Shown in pieces: positions 47,780 to 56,350 of a DNA stretch of 64,000 nucleotides (its first letter is position 1; every line of letters begins with the position of its first letter). Under the pieces are notes generated by a model that saw only the letters and a list, made by a program, of their open reading frames with translations, ran no database searches and was not told the origin of the DNA. This stretch comes from an uncultured Trueperaceae bacterium (GTDB taxonomy: Bacteria > Deinococcota > Deinococci > Deinococcales > Trueperaceae): positions 372,001 to 436,000 of the forward strand of contig CALMXZ010000010.1 in assembly GCA_937873495.1 (NCBI GenBank). The letters run 5' to 3'. The position numbers were made by a program, and so were the translations under genes.

Positions 47780-48898
47780 TCAGTGCGTGGCCAGCGCCCC
47801 TGCCAGGGCCGCCATGATGTCCTCGAACGCCTTGACGAACTTGACGACGCCCTCCTCCTCGAGCTTGGCGGTCACGGCGTCAAGGTCGATGCCGACGCCG
47901 GAGAGCGCCTGCAACATGGCCCTGGCGTCCGCCCCGCCCTCGCCGATGCGCGAGGCCGGGTCGCCGTGGTCGCGGTACGCCTCGAGCGTGGCGAGCGGCA
48001 GCGTGTTGATGGTGTCCGGCCCTACGAGCGGCTCGACGTACTTGAGGTCGGGGTAGTTGGGGTCCTTCGTGCTGGTCGAGGCCCACAGCAAGCGCTGCGG
48101 CCGCGCGCCGGCCGCGCGCAGGCGGGCGAAGCGCTCGTTCGCGGCGCCGAAGAGCCCCTCGTAGATGACGTAGGCGCCCTTGGCGCTCGCCACCGCCGCG
48201 GTGCCGCGCAGCTGCCGCGCCGCGTGCGCCTGCGGCACGGGCTGCCTGGCGAGCTCGTCGAGCCGCGGGTCGATCATCACGTCGATGCGGCTCAGGAAGA
48301 AGCTCGCGACCGACTCGACGTTGACGCTCTTGCCCGCGGCGAGGCGCTCCTCCAGGCCGGCGAGGTAGGCCTCCGCCACCTGGCGGTAACGCTCGAGCGA
48401 GAAGAGCAGCGTGACGTTGACGTTGACGCCCGCCGCGATGAGGCGCCTGATCGCCGGTACCCCGGCATCGGTGGCAGGCACCTTTATGAACACGTTGGGG
48501 CGCTCGAGCCGCTGCCACAGGTGCATGGCCTCCGCGACCGTGCCTTCCTCGTCGTTGGCGAGGTGCGGGGAGACCTCGAGGGAGACGAAGCCGTCTACCC
48601 GGTTCGAGGCGTCGTACATGGGGCGGAAGAGGTCGGCGGCGGCGCGGATGTCCGCGACCGTCAGCTCCTCGTAGGTCGCGTACGGCGTCGAGCCGGACCG
48701 CGCCAGCGCCGCGATGGCGTCGTCGTAGTCGTGGCTCTCGACGATGGCCTTCTGGAAGATGGCGGGGTTGGAGGTGACCCCAGCCAGCCCATCCTCGTCG
48801 ATCATGCCTTGCAGCGTGCCGTTCGTGAGCCACGAGCGGCGGAACTCGTCAAGGTAGACCGTCTGTCCGAACTGCCTCAAGCGCAGTAGTGGGTTCAT
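47780..48898 (-). CDS. tal: Transaldolase
   Basis: A 372-residue long-form transaldolase of the pentose phosphate pathway, exchanging a three-carbon unit between sugar phosphates. Motifs: GVTSNPAIFQKAI near the start, GFVSLEVSP, NVFIKVPATDAGVPAIRRLIAAGVNVNVTLLFSLERY with the Schiff-base Lys, VASFFLSRIDVMID, and LWASTSTKDPNYPDLKYVEPLVGPDTINTLP. The ATG has GGAGG six bases upstream. It follows the Rieske gene on the same strand after 75 bases; a TATCAT box there (48969 to 48964) suggests a separate promoter. Confidence 0.96.
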   Translation of the reverse strand: MNPLLRLRQFGQTVYLDEFRRSWLTNGTLQGMIDEDGLAGVTSNPAIFQKAIVESHDYDDAIAALARSGSTPYATYEELTVADIRAAADLFRPMYDASNRVDGFVSLEVSPHLANDEEGTVAEAMHLWQRLERPNVFIKVPATDAGVPAIRRLIAAGVNVNVTLLFSLERYRQVAEAYLAGLEERLAAGKSVNVESVASFFLSRIDVMIDPRLDELARQPVPQAHAARQLRGTAAVASAKGAYVIYEGLFGAANERFARLRAAGARPQRLLWASTSTKDPNYPDLKYVEPLVGPDTINTLPLATLEAYRDHGDPASRIGEGGADARAMLQALSGVGIDLDAVTAKLEEEGVVKFVKAFEDIMAALAGALATH

Positions 48899-48973
48899 GC
48901 TCGACCTCCAGTCGGGAAATGGCGCAGGGCGATGACGAGGGCCCGGGCGCGTCGCCACCGAAGATGATAAGGC

Positions 48974-49609
48974 TCAAGCCCGCTCGATGCCCGTAGCCAC
49001 CACGGAGCCGCCGCGCAGCTCGAGCCGCACCCGGGGCAGCGGCAGGACGGCAGGGCCGCTCACCGCGCGACCGCCGCGCATGGGATCGAAGACGCTCAGG
49101 TGGCATGGGCAGGTGAGCTTCGGGCCGTCGGTCTCGTAGTTGAAGCCGAAGTTGATGGCGTCGACGTCGCGGTTGAGGACCACTATGCAGTGCTGGTGCG
49201 TGCAGATGCGGCTGAAGGCTGCCAGGTGGGCGCTGGGCGTGCCGACGCCGCTGTCCACCGTCACGCCGCCCGCGACGGGGCCCGGCAGGCGTACTGCCAG
49301 CGCCGGCGCCGGCCCGCCGTTGGGCCCGCCGGAGGGCAGCTCGAAGGAGACCTCGTCCCACACGTTGGCGAAGGCGGCGACGGTGCCGACCGCGACCTCA
49401 GGGACCTGGTCGAACTCCGGGTCGGAGGCAGGGTCGCGCTTCAGGAAGTGGACGGTGATGGCCTCGTAGACGCCGTAACCGCCGCCAAGGAGCGCCGCGA
49501 GCACGGGCACGCGCCACAGCCACTTGACCAGTTCCCGGCGGGAGACGCGCTCCCGGTGCGAGCCCGGCTCCCGGCCGGCCGGGTCGGCCGTTTCGCCAGG
49601 CTGCGGCAC
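48974..49609 (-). CDS. Rieske 2Fe-2S protein, probable Tat substrate
   Basis: A 211-residue membrane-anchored Rieske protein. A twin-arginine motif, SRRELVKW, precedes one hydrophobic helix (about residues 32-50). The cluster motifs are CTHQHC (Cys136, His138, with Cys141) and CPCHLS (Cys168, His170, with Cys167 not being one since it is Thr). This fits the Rieske subunit of a bc-type quinol:cytochrome c oxidoreductase or a related complex. The GTG five bases after the upstream stop is chosen to include the Tat signal. It follows directly the CcmI-cytochrome c fusion gene, suggesting that both serve the same electron path; no cytochrome b gene is in the window. Confidence 0.87.
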   Translation of the reverse strand: MPQPGETADPAGREPGSHRERVSRRELVKWLWRVPVLAALLGGGYGVYEAITVHFLKRDPASDPEFDQVPEVAVGTVAAFANVWDEVSFELPSGGPNGGPAPALAVRLPGPVAGGVTVDSGVGTPSAHLAAFSRICTHQHCIVVLNRDVDAINFGFNYETDGPKLTCPCHLSVFDPMRGGRAVSGPAVLPLPRVRLELRGGSVVATGIERA

Positions 49610-49614
49610 GGTCG

Positions 49615-51135
49615 CTAGAGCCCGCTCTGGGAGAGGACCTGGGTCACGTACGCCACCACGGCGTCGAGCTGTTCGGGCGCCAGGGCCGCCTGGAAGGCCG
49701 GCATCATGCCGCGGCCGAAGCGCACGGCGTCTCGCACGTTGGCTTCGCTGGCGGCGCGCTGGTTGCCTGCCAGCCGGACGCCGACGCCGCCCTCGCCCCG
49801 CTGGCCGTGGCACTCGGCGCAGGTGGTGGAGAAGACCTGCCGTCCGACGGCGGCGAGGCTCGTCGCGTCCGGCGCGCCGACCGCGGCACCGCTCGCTTGC
49901 GTGCGGGCCGATTCGGCGAGGGCCCGCGCCGGCGCGCCCAGCTCGGGGCCGACGAGCTCGGCGTAGAGGTCGTAGTTACGGGCCGCCGCCTCCCATGCGC
50001 CGGTCTGGGCGTAGGCGTCGGCGAGCGTCATGACGGCGTCCGGCTCGAGCTCGGCCACGCCACCGGCGGCCACGGCCGCGCGCTCGATGGCGCCGACGGC
50101 GTCGCCCGGTCGGCCGGCGACGTAGAGGAGCTGGCCCGTGCGGGCGAGGGCCCGCGGCTGCGTCTGGTCGTGATCGGTGAGGACCTTGAAGTAGCTCTCG
50201 ACGGCTTTCTGCGGCTCGCTCGCCTCCCAGTAAGCGTCGCCGAGGGCGAGGAGGTTCTCCTCCGACGGGTCGGCGAGGACGGCGGCCTGGAGGGGGCGGA
50301 CGCGCTCGATGAGCGCGAGGCGCCGCTGCGCCGTCGGCTCGCCCGCCCCGTCGGGGGTGGCGGTGAACGCGGTGAAGGCGTCCGCGGCGCGCTCTAGGTC
50401 GCCGCGTGCGAACGCGACCTCGCCGAGCAGGTAGAGCGTCTCGGCGTCGCCCGGCTCCGCGCCGCGGGCGAGTTCGAGCCACCCTTGGGCCTGCGTGAGG
50501 TCGCGCTGCAGGGCGAGGATGGCGAGGCGCTTGTAGGCGGCGCCCGGCACGGGGCTCACCTCGTCGACGATGCGCCGGTAGGTGGTCTCGGCCTCGTCGA
50601 GGCGTTGCAGACCGAGGTACATGTCGCCGAGCGTCAGGAGGTTCTCGGGGGAAGGGTCGGACTGCGCGGCGCGCTGTGCCGCCTGCAGCTGCTGGGCCAC
50701 GTCGACGTCGGTCGTCGTGATCGTGTCGGTGCTGCTGACGCGGGGTAGGACGTAGGTCGGGACGGCGGCCGCGAGCAGCAAGAAGGCGGCGAGGACGACG
50801 ACGGCGCCGACGGGGACCCGCTTCGCCTCGGTCCGCTCGCGCTTCGGGGCCCTGCCGGCCAGGGCGGCCTCGCGCTCGTCGATGGAGGCGAGGACCTTGG
50901 CGGCCTTCGCCTCGTAACGCTCATGCAGCTGGCGGCGGCGCTCCAACGGCAGGTCGACGCGCGCGTCCAGCTCCTGGATGGCGCGCAGGAGGGCGGCCTT
51001 CTCCTCGCCGAGGTCGACGAGCTGCGGGTCGCGGTCGTCGGGGAGTTGGTCGACCTGCTCGGGTGCCAGCAGCGGGATGGCGACGTAGAAGAACGCGATC
51101 AGGACGAGAAGCCCTATGACGATGGTGGTAAGCAT
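49615..51135 (-). CDS. CcmI-like TPR protein fused to a cytochrome c domain
   Basis: A 506-residue protein with two parts. The first resembles CcmI: a helix (residues 3-24), a cytoplasmic coiled-coil loop with EEKAALLRAIQELDARVDLPLERRRQLHERYE, a second helix (about 109-128), then external TPR repeats up to about 400. The second is a mono-heme c-type cytochrome: Cys439-Ala-Glu-Cys442-His443, GxGG, and a likely Met ligand at 478 in GRGMMPAF, ending in VVAYV. The topology puts TPR and heme on the same, external side. CcmI normally presents apocytochrome c to CcmF/H; a fused cytochrome is unusual. It lies three bases after ccmH and five before the Rieske gene. Confidence 0.88.
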   Translation of the reverse strand: MLTTIVIGLLVLIAFFYVAIPLLAPEQVDQLPDDRDPQLVDLGEEKAALLRAIQELDARVDLPLERRRQLHERYEAKAAKVLASIDEREAALAGRAPKRERTEAKRVPVGAVVVLAAFLLLAAAVPTYVLPRVSSTDTITTTDVDVAQQLQAAQRAAQSDPSPENLLTLGDMYLGLQRLDEAETTYRRIVDEVSPVPGAAYKRLAILALQRDLTQAQGWLELARGAEPGDAETLYLLGEVAFARGDLERAADAFTAFTATPDGAGEPTAQRRLALIERVRPLQAAVLADPSEENLLALGDAYWEASEPQKAVESYFKVLTDHDQTQPRALARTGQLLYVAGRPGDAVGAIERAAVAAGGVAELEPDAVMTLADAYAQTGAWEAAARNYDLYAELVGPELGAPARALAESARTQASGAAVGAPDATSLAAVGRQVFSTTCAECHGQRGEGGVGVRLAGNQRAASEANVRDAVRFGRGMMPAFQAALAPEQLDAVVAYVTQVLSQSGL

Positions 51136-51138
51136 GCT

Positions 51139-51633
51139 TCAGCCGTCCTCGCTGCTCTCGTCGCCCGTGCCGGGCCCGTCCGGCCCGGCCGCGGCGCCGG
51201 CGAGAGCCGCCCTGACCCTGTCGAGGTCGGCCTGGCTCACGGGCTCCGTCCTGGCCGAGGCCGCCAGCCAGCGCCTCGTCATGCTCACGACGACGACGAC
51301 GGCCGCCGCCCCGATCAGGACGGGCAGCAGCCAGACGAGGAGGTGGACGCCGCGCTTGGGCGGGTCGAGGAGGATCCAGTCGCCGTAGCGCTCTTGGAAG
51401 AACGCGTAGATCTGGGCGTCGCTCAACCCCTCTTCGATCTTCTCCTGGATTAGGCCCCGCATCTGCTGCGCGATCTCCGCGCTGGAGTCCGCGACGCTCT
51501 CGGAAGTGCAGACCGGGCAGCGCAGGTTGCGGGAGATGTCGAACGCCCGCGAGCCGATCTGGACGTCCTGGGCGCCGGCGAAGGGCGCCGCGGCCAGGAC
51601 GGCGGCGATGAGCAGGACCGCGAGGCGCCTCAC
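51139..51633 (-). CDS. ccmH: Cytochrome c maturation protein CcmH
   Basis: A 164-residue thioredoxin-like protein with signal peptide (LAVLLIAAVLAAAPFAGA), the LRCPVC motif (Cys39, Cys42) in ISRNLRCPVCTSESVADSSAEIAQQMRGLI, the AFFQERYGDWILLDPP region, and one C-terminal membrane helix (about 105-125). It reduces the apocytochrome CXXCH cysteines, with CcmF and CcmI, before heme attachment. The GTG overlaps the ccmG stop by four bases. Confidence 0.95.
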   Translation of the reverse strand: MRRLAVLLIAAVLAAAPFAGAQDVQIGSRAFDISRNLRCPVCTSESVADSSAEIAQQMRGLIQEKIEEGLSDAQIYAFFQERYGDWILLDPPKRGVHLLVWLLPVLIGAAAVVVVVSMTRRWLAASARTEPVSQADLDRVRAALAGAAAGPDGPGTGDESSEDG

Positions 51634-52181
51634 CTGAGCAGCGCTCCGAGCTGCTGGTCCAGTACGGCGGCCGTCACGGGTCCGATGTGCTTGGCCACGA
51701 CCTTGCCGCTCGCGTCGACGAAGAACGTCTCCGGCACGCCGTACAGCGCCCAATCGACGCCCACGAGGCTGTCGTTGTCGAGCACGTTGGGGAAGCCGAG
51801 GTTGAAGCGGGCTATGAACGTCCGACCCTCGTCGCGCTTGTCGCGGTCTTGCGTCTGGATGCCGACGAACTGCACGCCCTGCGGACCGTACGTCTGCCAG
51901 GCCTGCTGCAGGATGGGCGCCTCGTCGTAACAGGGGAGGCACCACGACGCCCAGAAGTTCACGACCAGCGGTTGGCCGACGTGCTCTTGCAGCGAGAACG
52001 TCTCGCCGTAGTCGGGCCAGTAGCGCTCGTAGAGGGGCAGGGTGAAGCCGGGGGCGGGTCTGCCGAGGAGGTTGGACGTGATGTTGCGGTCGTCCGGGTT
52101 GCCCCGCAGGAGCCCGAACGCGAAGAGCGCGCCGATGGCGGTGACGACGATGGCGATCAGGGCGGTGCGGCTGGCCTTCAT
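51630..52181 (-). CDS. ccmG: Thiol:disulfide interchange protein CcmG/DsbE
   Basis: A 183-residue membrane-anchored thioredoxin. An N-terminal helix (about 6-25) is followed by PAPGFTLPL, VVNFWASWCLPCYDEAPIL with active-site Cys81 and Cys84, and GVPETFFVDASGKV with the cis-Pro. It takes electrons from CcdA and passes them to CcmH and apocytochrome c. The start overlaps the ccmF stop by four bases (ATGA), and its stop overlaps ccmH. Confidence 0.95.
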   Translation of the reverse strand: MKASRTALIAIVVTAIGALFAFGLLRGNPDDRNITSNLLGRPAPGFTLPLYERYWPDYGETFSLQEHVGQPLVVNFWASWCLPCYDEAPILQQAWQTYGPQGVQFVGIQTQDRDKRDEGRTFIARFNLGFPNVLDNDSLVGVDWALYGVPETFFVDASGKVVAKHIGPVTAAVLDQQLGALLR

Positions 52182-54181
52182 GCCGGCGCGCCCTCGCGCT
52201 TCTCGCCGGCGACGGCCCGGGCCGGCACCGTTCTGCGGCCGCCGCCGAGCGAGTAGACGGTGCCGAGCAGGAGGATCGCGCCGCCCAGCCAGATCCAGGT
52301 GACCAGCGGGCTCTTGACGACGCGCAGCACGACGAAGGTCGTGTCCGGGCCGACGCTGCTGTTCAGGTTCAGGTAGAGGTCGTGCGTCGCCGTGTAGTAG
52401 ACGGCCGGGGTGGGAACGGTGCGGCCCGCCTCACCGAAGAGGTTGAGGCGCGGGCGCAGGGTGGTGACGGGCTTGCCGCCGCGCGTCACCTCGATGACCG
52501 CGCCGGCGCTGATGCGCGCCGGGGTGCGCTCCATGAAGCGGTCGACGGCCGTCAGCGTGTAGCCGGAGAACTCCGCGCTGCCGCCGAAATCGAGCCGGAT
52601 CTGCTCGTCGACCCGGTAACCGGAGCTGAAGGCGACGCCGAGCGCGATGATCACGACGGCGAAGTGGACGATCATGCTCCCGACGCGCCGGCGGCTCTCG
52701 ACAGCGTACGAGCGGATGACCTGCAAGGCGCCGCGATTGGCGAGGCGGAGGCGCGGGGCCAGGGCGCCGGACAGGAGCAGGTAGAGGCTCATGAGGTTGT
52801 AGCCGGCCAGCGCGACGGTGAGCGCGGGGTAGACCTTGTGCACCCCGAGCAGCCACGCGAGCGCGCCAGAGACGACGAACGCGGCCGCGAGCAGCGCGAG
52901 GTTGCGCGACAGGCGCTGCTGCTCCGCGCGCCGCCACGGCAGGAGCGGCCCGATGCCCATCAGGAGGAGCACGAGCATCCACAGGGGCAGCGTCGTCTGG
53001 TCGAAGAACGGGGCGCCCACCGTGACCTTGTCGCCCGTCAGCGCCTCGACGATCAGGGGGAAGAGGGTGCCGAGCAGCACGGCGGCCGTTAGCGTTACGA
53101 AGAGGATGTTCACGCCGAGGAAGCTGCCCTCCCGGCTCACGACGGAGTCGAGGTCGGCGCGGTCCTTGACGTCGTCCCAGCGCATGGCGAGCAGGCCGAA
53201 GGCGGCCAACGTCACCAGCAGGAAGAAGACGAGGAAGGCCGGCCCGACGGGCCCGTTGCCGAACGCGTGGACGGAGGAGACGACGCCGGAGCGGGTCAGG
53301 AACGTGCCGAGGATCGAGAGCGAGAACGTGGCGACGATGAGCAGCACGTTCCACGGCTTGAGCATGCGCCGCCGCTCCTGGACCTGCACGCTATGGATGA
53401 ACGCGGTCGCCGTCAACCACGGCATGAAGCTCACGTTCTCGACGGGGTCCCACGCCCAATAGCCGCCCCAGCCGAGCACCTCGTAGCTCCACCAGCCCCC
53501 TGCCACGATGGCGCCGGAGAGGAACCCCCAGCCCGTCAAGGTCCAGCGGCGCGTCTGAGCCATCCACTCGGTACCGGGCCGGCGCGTGATGAGCGCGGCC
53601 ATGGCGTACGCGAACGGCACGGTCAGCCCGACGAAGCCCAAGTACATGAGCAGCGGGTGCACGGCCATCATCCAATGGTTCTGGAGCAGTTCGTTGGGTC
53701 CGGGGCCGTCGAGCGGCGGGAGCGGCACGACCTTGAACGGGTTGGCGATGAACGCGAGCACGCCTAGGAAGAAGACCTGGACGGCCTGCATGATCGAGAT
53801 GGCGTACGGGCGCAACGGGCTCAACGGGGCCGTGACGGCCAGCAACGCCGTGTAGCCGGTGAGGAGCCAGGCCCAGAGGAGGATGGAGCCTTCCAGGGCG
53901 GCCCACATCGTCACGACCTTCACCCACGTCGGGGAGGCGATGCGCGAGTGCCCCGCCACGTAGGACACGCTGAAGTCGTTCGTGAGGAGCGCGGCCTGCA
54001 TGACGACGACCGCGGCGGTGGCGAGGATGAACCCGGCCACGGCGGCGAGCCGGGCGGACGTCTGGAGGCGGGCGTCCCGCCGGGCGGCGCCGATGACGCC
54101 GGCCACCGCCCCGTAGAGGGCCAAACCGAACGCCAGGAAGACGCTGGCGCCGCCGAGGGGACCGAGTTGCAGCTCGAACAT
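52178..54181 (-). CDS. ccmF: Heme lyase subunit CcmF
   Basis: A 667-residue membrane protein with about 15 hydrophobic segments. The tryptophan-rich WWD motif GWGGYWAWDPVENVSFMPWL is present, as are HSRIASPTWVKVVTMWAALEGSILLWAW, NHWMMAVHPLLMYLGFVG with a heme-ligand His, and VHAFGNGPVGPAFLVFF. It joins heme to apocytochrome c with CcmH and CcmI. An ATG is chosen; a GTG one codon earlier is in frame. It starts 13 bases after ccmE and overlaps ccmG. Confidence 0.97.
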   Translation of the reverse strand: MFELQLGPLGGASVFLAFGLALYGAVAGVIGAARRDARLQTSARLAAVAGFILATAAVVVMQAALLTNDFSVSYVAGHSRIASPTWVKVVTMWAALEGSILLWAWLLTGYTALLAVTAPLSPLRPYAISIMQAVQVFFLGVLAFIANPFKVVPLPPLDGPGPNELLQNHWMMAVHPLLMYLGFVGLTVPFAYAMAALITRRPGTEWMAQTRRWTLTGWGFLSGAIVAGGWWSYEVLGWGGYWAWDPVENVSFMPWLTATAFIHSVQVQERRRMLKPWNVLLIVATFSLSILGTFLTRSGVVSSVHAFGNGPVGPAFLVFFLLVTLAAFGLLAMRWDDVKDRADLDSVVSREGSFLGVNILFVTLTAAVLLGTLFPLIVEALTGDKVTVGAPFFDQTTLPLWMLVLLLMGIGPLLPWRRAEQQRLSRNLALLAAAFVVSGALAWLLGVHKVYPALTVALAGYNLMSLYLLLSGALAPRLRLANRGALQVIRSYAVESRRRVGSMIVHFAVVIIALGVAFSSGYRVDEQIRLDFGGSAEFSGYTLTAVDRFMERTPARISAGAVIEVTRGGKPVTTLRPRLNLFGEAGRTVPTPAVYYTATHDLYLNLNSSVGPDTTFVVLRVVKSPLVTWIWLGGAILLLGTVYSLGGGRRTVPARAVAGEKREGAPA

Positions 54182-54194
54182 CACCGTGCCCCCG

Positions 54195-54623
54195 TCAGCG
54201 GAGCGACTCCTTGAGAGCCTCTACGTCGATCGGCTCGCCATCCGCGGGCGGATGGTAGTCGCTGCTGTGCTTCACGAGCAGGTTGTCGCCTACGAAGACG
54301 CCGTCGTGGAAGCGCCCCTCGATGACGACCCCGCCGTTCTCCTGGAAGAGGTCGGGCGGCGCTCCGTCGTACTGGACCGGGTAGTCCTTGAGGTGATCCG
54401 TTATCTGGAACGTCAGGTGGAGGTTCGCGTCGTCGAACCTGACGCTCCCGGCCTGCACGAGCCCGCCGAGGCGGACGCGCTTGCCCTCGAAGGCCGCCGT
54501 GTCGCGGGCGTACTCGCTCGGCAGGATGAAGTAGACGAGCGAGGACTGCAGGGCCTTCGAGATGAGGAACCCCGCCACCGCCAGCACCGCGACGCCTAGG
54601 AGGGCGTAGACGATCTTCTTCAT
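54195..54623 (-). CDS. ccmE: Heme chaperone CcmE
   Basis: A 142-residue periplasmic protein with one N-terminal membrane helix (about 5-24) and an OB fold. The covalent heme-binding His is His119 with Tyr123 in VKHSSDYHPP, matching the HxxxY motif of E. coli CcmE (His130, Tyr134). VRLGGLVQAGSV and YDGAPPDLFQENGGVVIEGRF are conserved. It carries heme from CcmC to CcmF. Its ATG overlaps the stop of the tiny ccmD (TGATG). Confidence 0.95.
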   Translation of the reverse strand: MKKIVYALLGVAVLAVAGFLISKALQSSLVYFILPSEYARDTAAFEGKRVRLGGLVQAGSVRFDDANLHLTFQITDHLKDYPVQYDGAPPDLFQENGGVVIEGRFHDGVFVGDNLLVKHSSDYHPPADGEPIDVEALKESLR

Positions 54624-54751
54624 CAGCTCTTGCTCTTGGCCCTCGCCTGGCGTTCGCGCCAGTTCAGGTACACGAGGTAAGCGCCGTAAGCGACGAGGAC
54701 TTCCAACCAGGCGATGGCCACCCAGGCCCAGGGGCTCAAGCTACCGGACAC
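54623..54751 (-). CDS. ccmD: Heme exporter protein CcmD
   Basis: A 42-residue membrane peptide between ccmC and ccmE, where ccmD lies in other System I clusters. One hydrophobic helix (WAWVAIAWLEVLVAYGAYLVY) is followed by the typical basic end LNWRERQARAKSKS. It starts at GTG, overlapping the ccmC end by 11 bases, and its stop overlaps the ccmE ATG. CcmD helps release heme-loaded CcmE from CcmC. Identification rests on position, length and topology because the family has little sequence conservation. Confidence 0.85.
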   Translation of the reverse strand: MSGSLSPWAWVAIAWLEVLVAYGAYLVYLNWRERQARAKSKS

Positions 54752-55472
54752 TGACTACCTCCCGCGCTACGCCCTTGACCGAGTCGAAGGTCTTGTCGTC
54801 GGCGAGCGAGAGCCGGCCGATGCGTATGCGTTCCGAGATGAAGTAGACGAAGACCATGGCCCCGCCCAGGACGTTGAGGAGGAGCACCCGCAGCATCGTC
54901 GGGTCCATGGTCACGCCGCTGCCGTCGAGGTTGACGCTCTTGGCGGGGTGCAGCGTCCTGAACCATTCGGCCGCCAGGTAGTTGAAGGGCAGGCTGGCGA
55001 GCACGACGATCATGATGACCGCGCTGACGCGGGCGCGCCGCTGCGGGTCGTCGATGAGCGCGCGCACGATGAAGTAGCCGACCACGAGCGCGACCATGAG
55101 GGCCGTGAGCGTCAGCTTGGCGTCCCACGTCCAGTACGTGTTGAGGGTCGGCTTGCTGTACGTCATGCCGCCGACCACGGTGAGGATGGAGTAAAGGAGG
55201 GCGGCCTCGGCCGTGCCCTGCGCGCGCACGTCGTCGATGGCGCGGCCGCGCCATAGGTAGAGCATGCCCCAGACCGCCGAGACGGCGACCGCGGCGAAGC
55301 CGATCCACGCGACGGGGACGTGGGCGTACATCACCCTGATGAGGTCGCCCTGGTTGACGTCCGGCGGGCTCATGATCAGCGCCCCGTAGAGGCCGACGCC
55401 GACCACTGCGAGCGTGACCAGTCCGAAGACGGTCAGCCAGCGCGGCCTTCTCGTTCTGCTCGTGTCAGTCAT
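54741..55472 (-). CDS. ccmC: Heme delivery protein CcmC
   Basis: A 243-residue membrane protein with six hydrophobic segments and the tryptophan-rich motif near TYWTWDAKLTLTAL. Heme-ligand His residues lie in YAHVPVAWIGF and RTLHPAKSV, flanking the motif as in other CcmC proteins. It loads heme onto CcmE. GGAGAACGAGCAC precedes the ATG. A 194-base gap separates it from ccmB, with a possible -10 (TAGACT, 55519 to 55514), so ccmC-to-Rieske may have its own promoter. Confidence 0.95.
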   Translation of the reverse strand: MTDTSRTRRPRWLTVFGLVTLAVVGVGLYGALIMSPPDVNQGDLIRVMYAHVPVAWIGFAAVAVSAVWGMLYLWRGRAIDDVRAQGTAEAALLYSILTVVGGMTYSKPTLNTYWTWDAKLTLTALMVALVVGYFIVRALIDDPQRRARVSAVIMIVVLASLPFNYLAAEWFRTLHPAKSVNLDGSGVTMDPTMLRVLLLNVLGGAMVFVYFISERIRIGRLSLADDKTFDSVKGVAREVVSVR

Positions 55473-55513
55473 GTGCTCGTTCTCCTTCGAGGCTCATGGC
55501 CTTCAGTGCGGAT

Positions 55514-55519
55514 AGTCTA
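55514..55519 (-). promoter_or_regulatory. Possible internal promoter before ccmC
   Basis: TAGACT (minus strand) about 40 bases before ccmC is a candidate -10 box in the only long gap of the cluster. No good -35 is visible. The rest of the 194-base gap is GC-rich and shows no gene. Confidence 0.3.
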
Positions 55520-55666
55520 CGACCGGTTGGGTAGCTCGTGCGTTTCGCATGGGCGCGCCGGGTCGTTCGAGCGGGCCGGCCTGCAGGGCCGTTCGGCCAC
55601 CCGCCGTCAGGTGCACGCGCGGCGTGCTGCCACCCCGGTCCTCGCGCCCGCTCGATCGTAGAGCGC

Positions 55667-56350
55667 TCAATCATCGACGACGAAGTGGAAGATGCTGGCG
55701 CATACGACGAGGTAGACGAGGTCGAACCCCCCGAGCAGCTGCACCCATGAGAGGGCGAGGGGCGCGTCGGCGCTGCCCATGAGCGCGGCCTCCGTCGCCC
55801 GGACGGCCCCGAGCATGATGGGCACGATCACGGGGAACATGAGCACGGGGAGGAGCGCCTCCCGCGCCTGCAGGTTCGCCGTGAGCCCGGCGTAGAAGGT
55901 GGCGATGATGGCCAGCCCGAGCGTGCCGAGCAGCAGCACGAGGCCGAGCAGCCACCAGGTGCCTGCCGGTGCGGTTGCCCCGTAGAGGCCGAGGGCGATG
56001 GGCACCATGAGCACCCCGAGCGCGAAGAGGTAGAGCCAGCTCGCGGCGAGCTTGCCCAGGTAGATGGCCGCTCGGGAGGCCGGTAGGAGCAGGAGCTGCT
56101 CGAAGGCCCCTTCCTCGAGGTCGGCCTGGAAGCTCTGGGCGGCGGCGATGACGCCGGCGAAGGCCAACGCCACCCACAGGACGCCCGGCGCCGCGCTGCG
56201 CATGAGCTCCGGTTCACGCCCGAGCCCGAAGGCCATCATCACGAGGGTTATCGCCGAGAAGAACAGCGTGGCCACCGTGGTGGCGCGTGAGCGGAGCTCC
56301 TGGAGGAAGTCCTTGCGCGCGACGGTCAGGGCGGCGATCAGGTCGTTCAT
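55667..56350 (-). CDS. ccmB: Heme ABC transporter permease CcmB
   Basis: A 227-residue membrane protein with six hydrophobic segments, of the usual CcmB length. Conserved parts: VARKDFLQELRSRATTVATLFFSAITLVMMAFGLG at the start, GVLWVALAFAGVIAAAQSFQADLEEGAFEQLLLLPASRAAIYLGKLAASWLYLF, and LPVLMFPVIVPIMLGAV. With CcmA it forms the ATPase-dependent step that frees holo-CcmE from CcmCD. Its ATG overlaps the ccmA stop (ATGA). Confidence 0.95.
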   Translation of the reverse strand: MNDLIAALTVARKDFLQELRSRATTVATLFFSAITLVMMAFGLGREPELMRSAAPGVLWVALAFAGVIAAAQSFQADLEEGAFEQLLLLPASRAAIYLGKLAASWLYLFALGVLMVPIALGLYGATAPAGTWWLLGLVLLLGTLGLAIIATFYAGLTANLQAREALLPVLMFPVIVPIMLGAVRATEAALMGSADAPLALSWVQLLGGFDLVYLVVCASIFHFVVDD

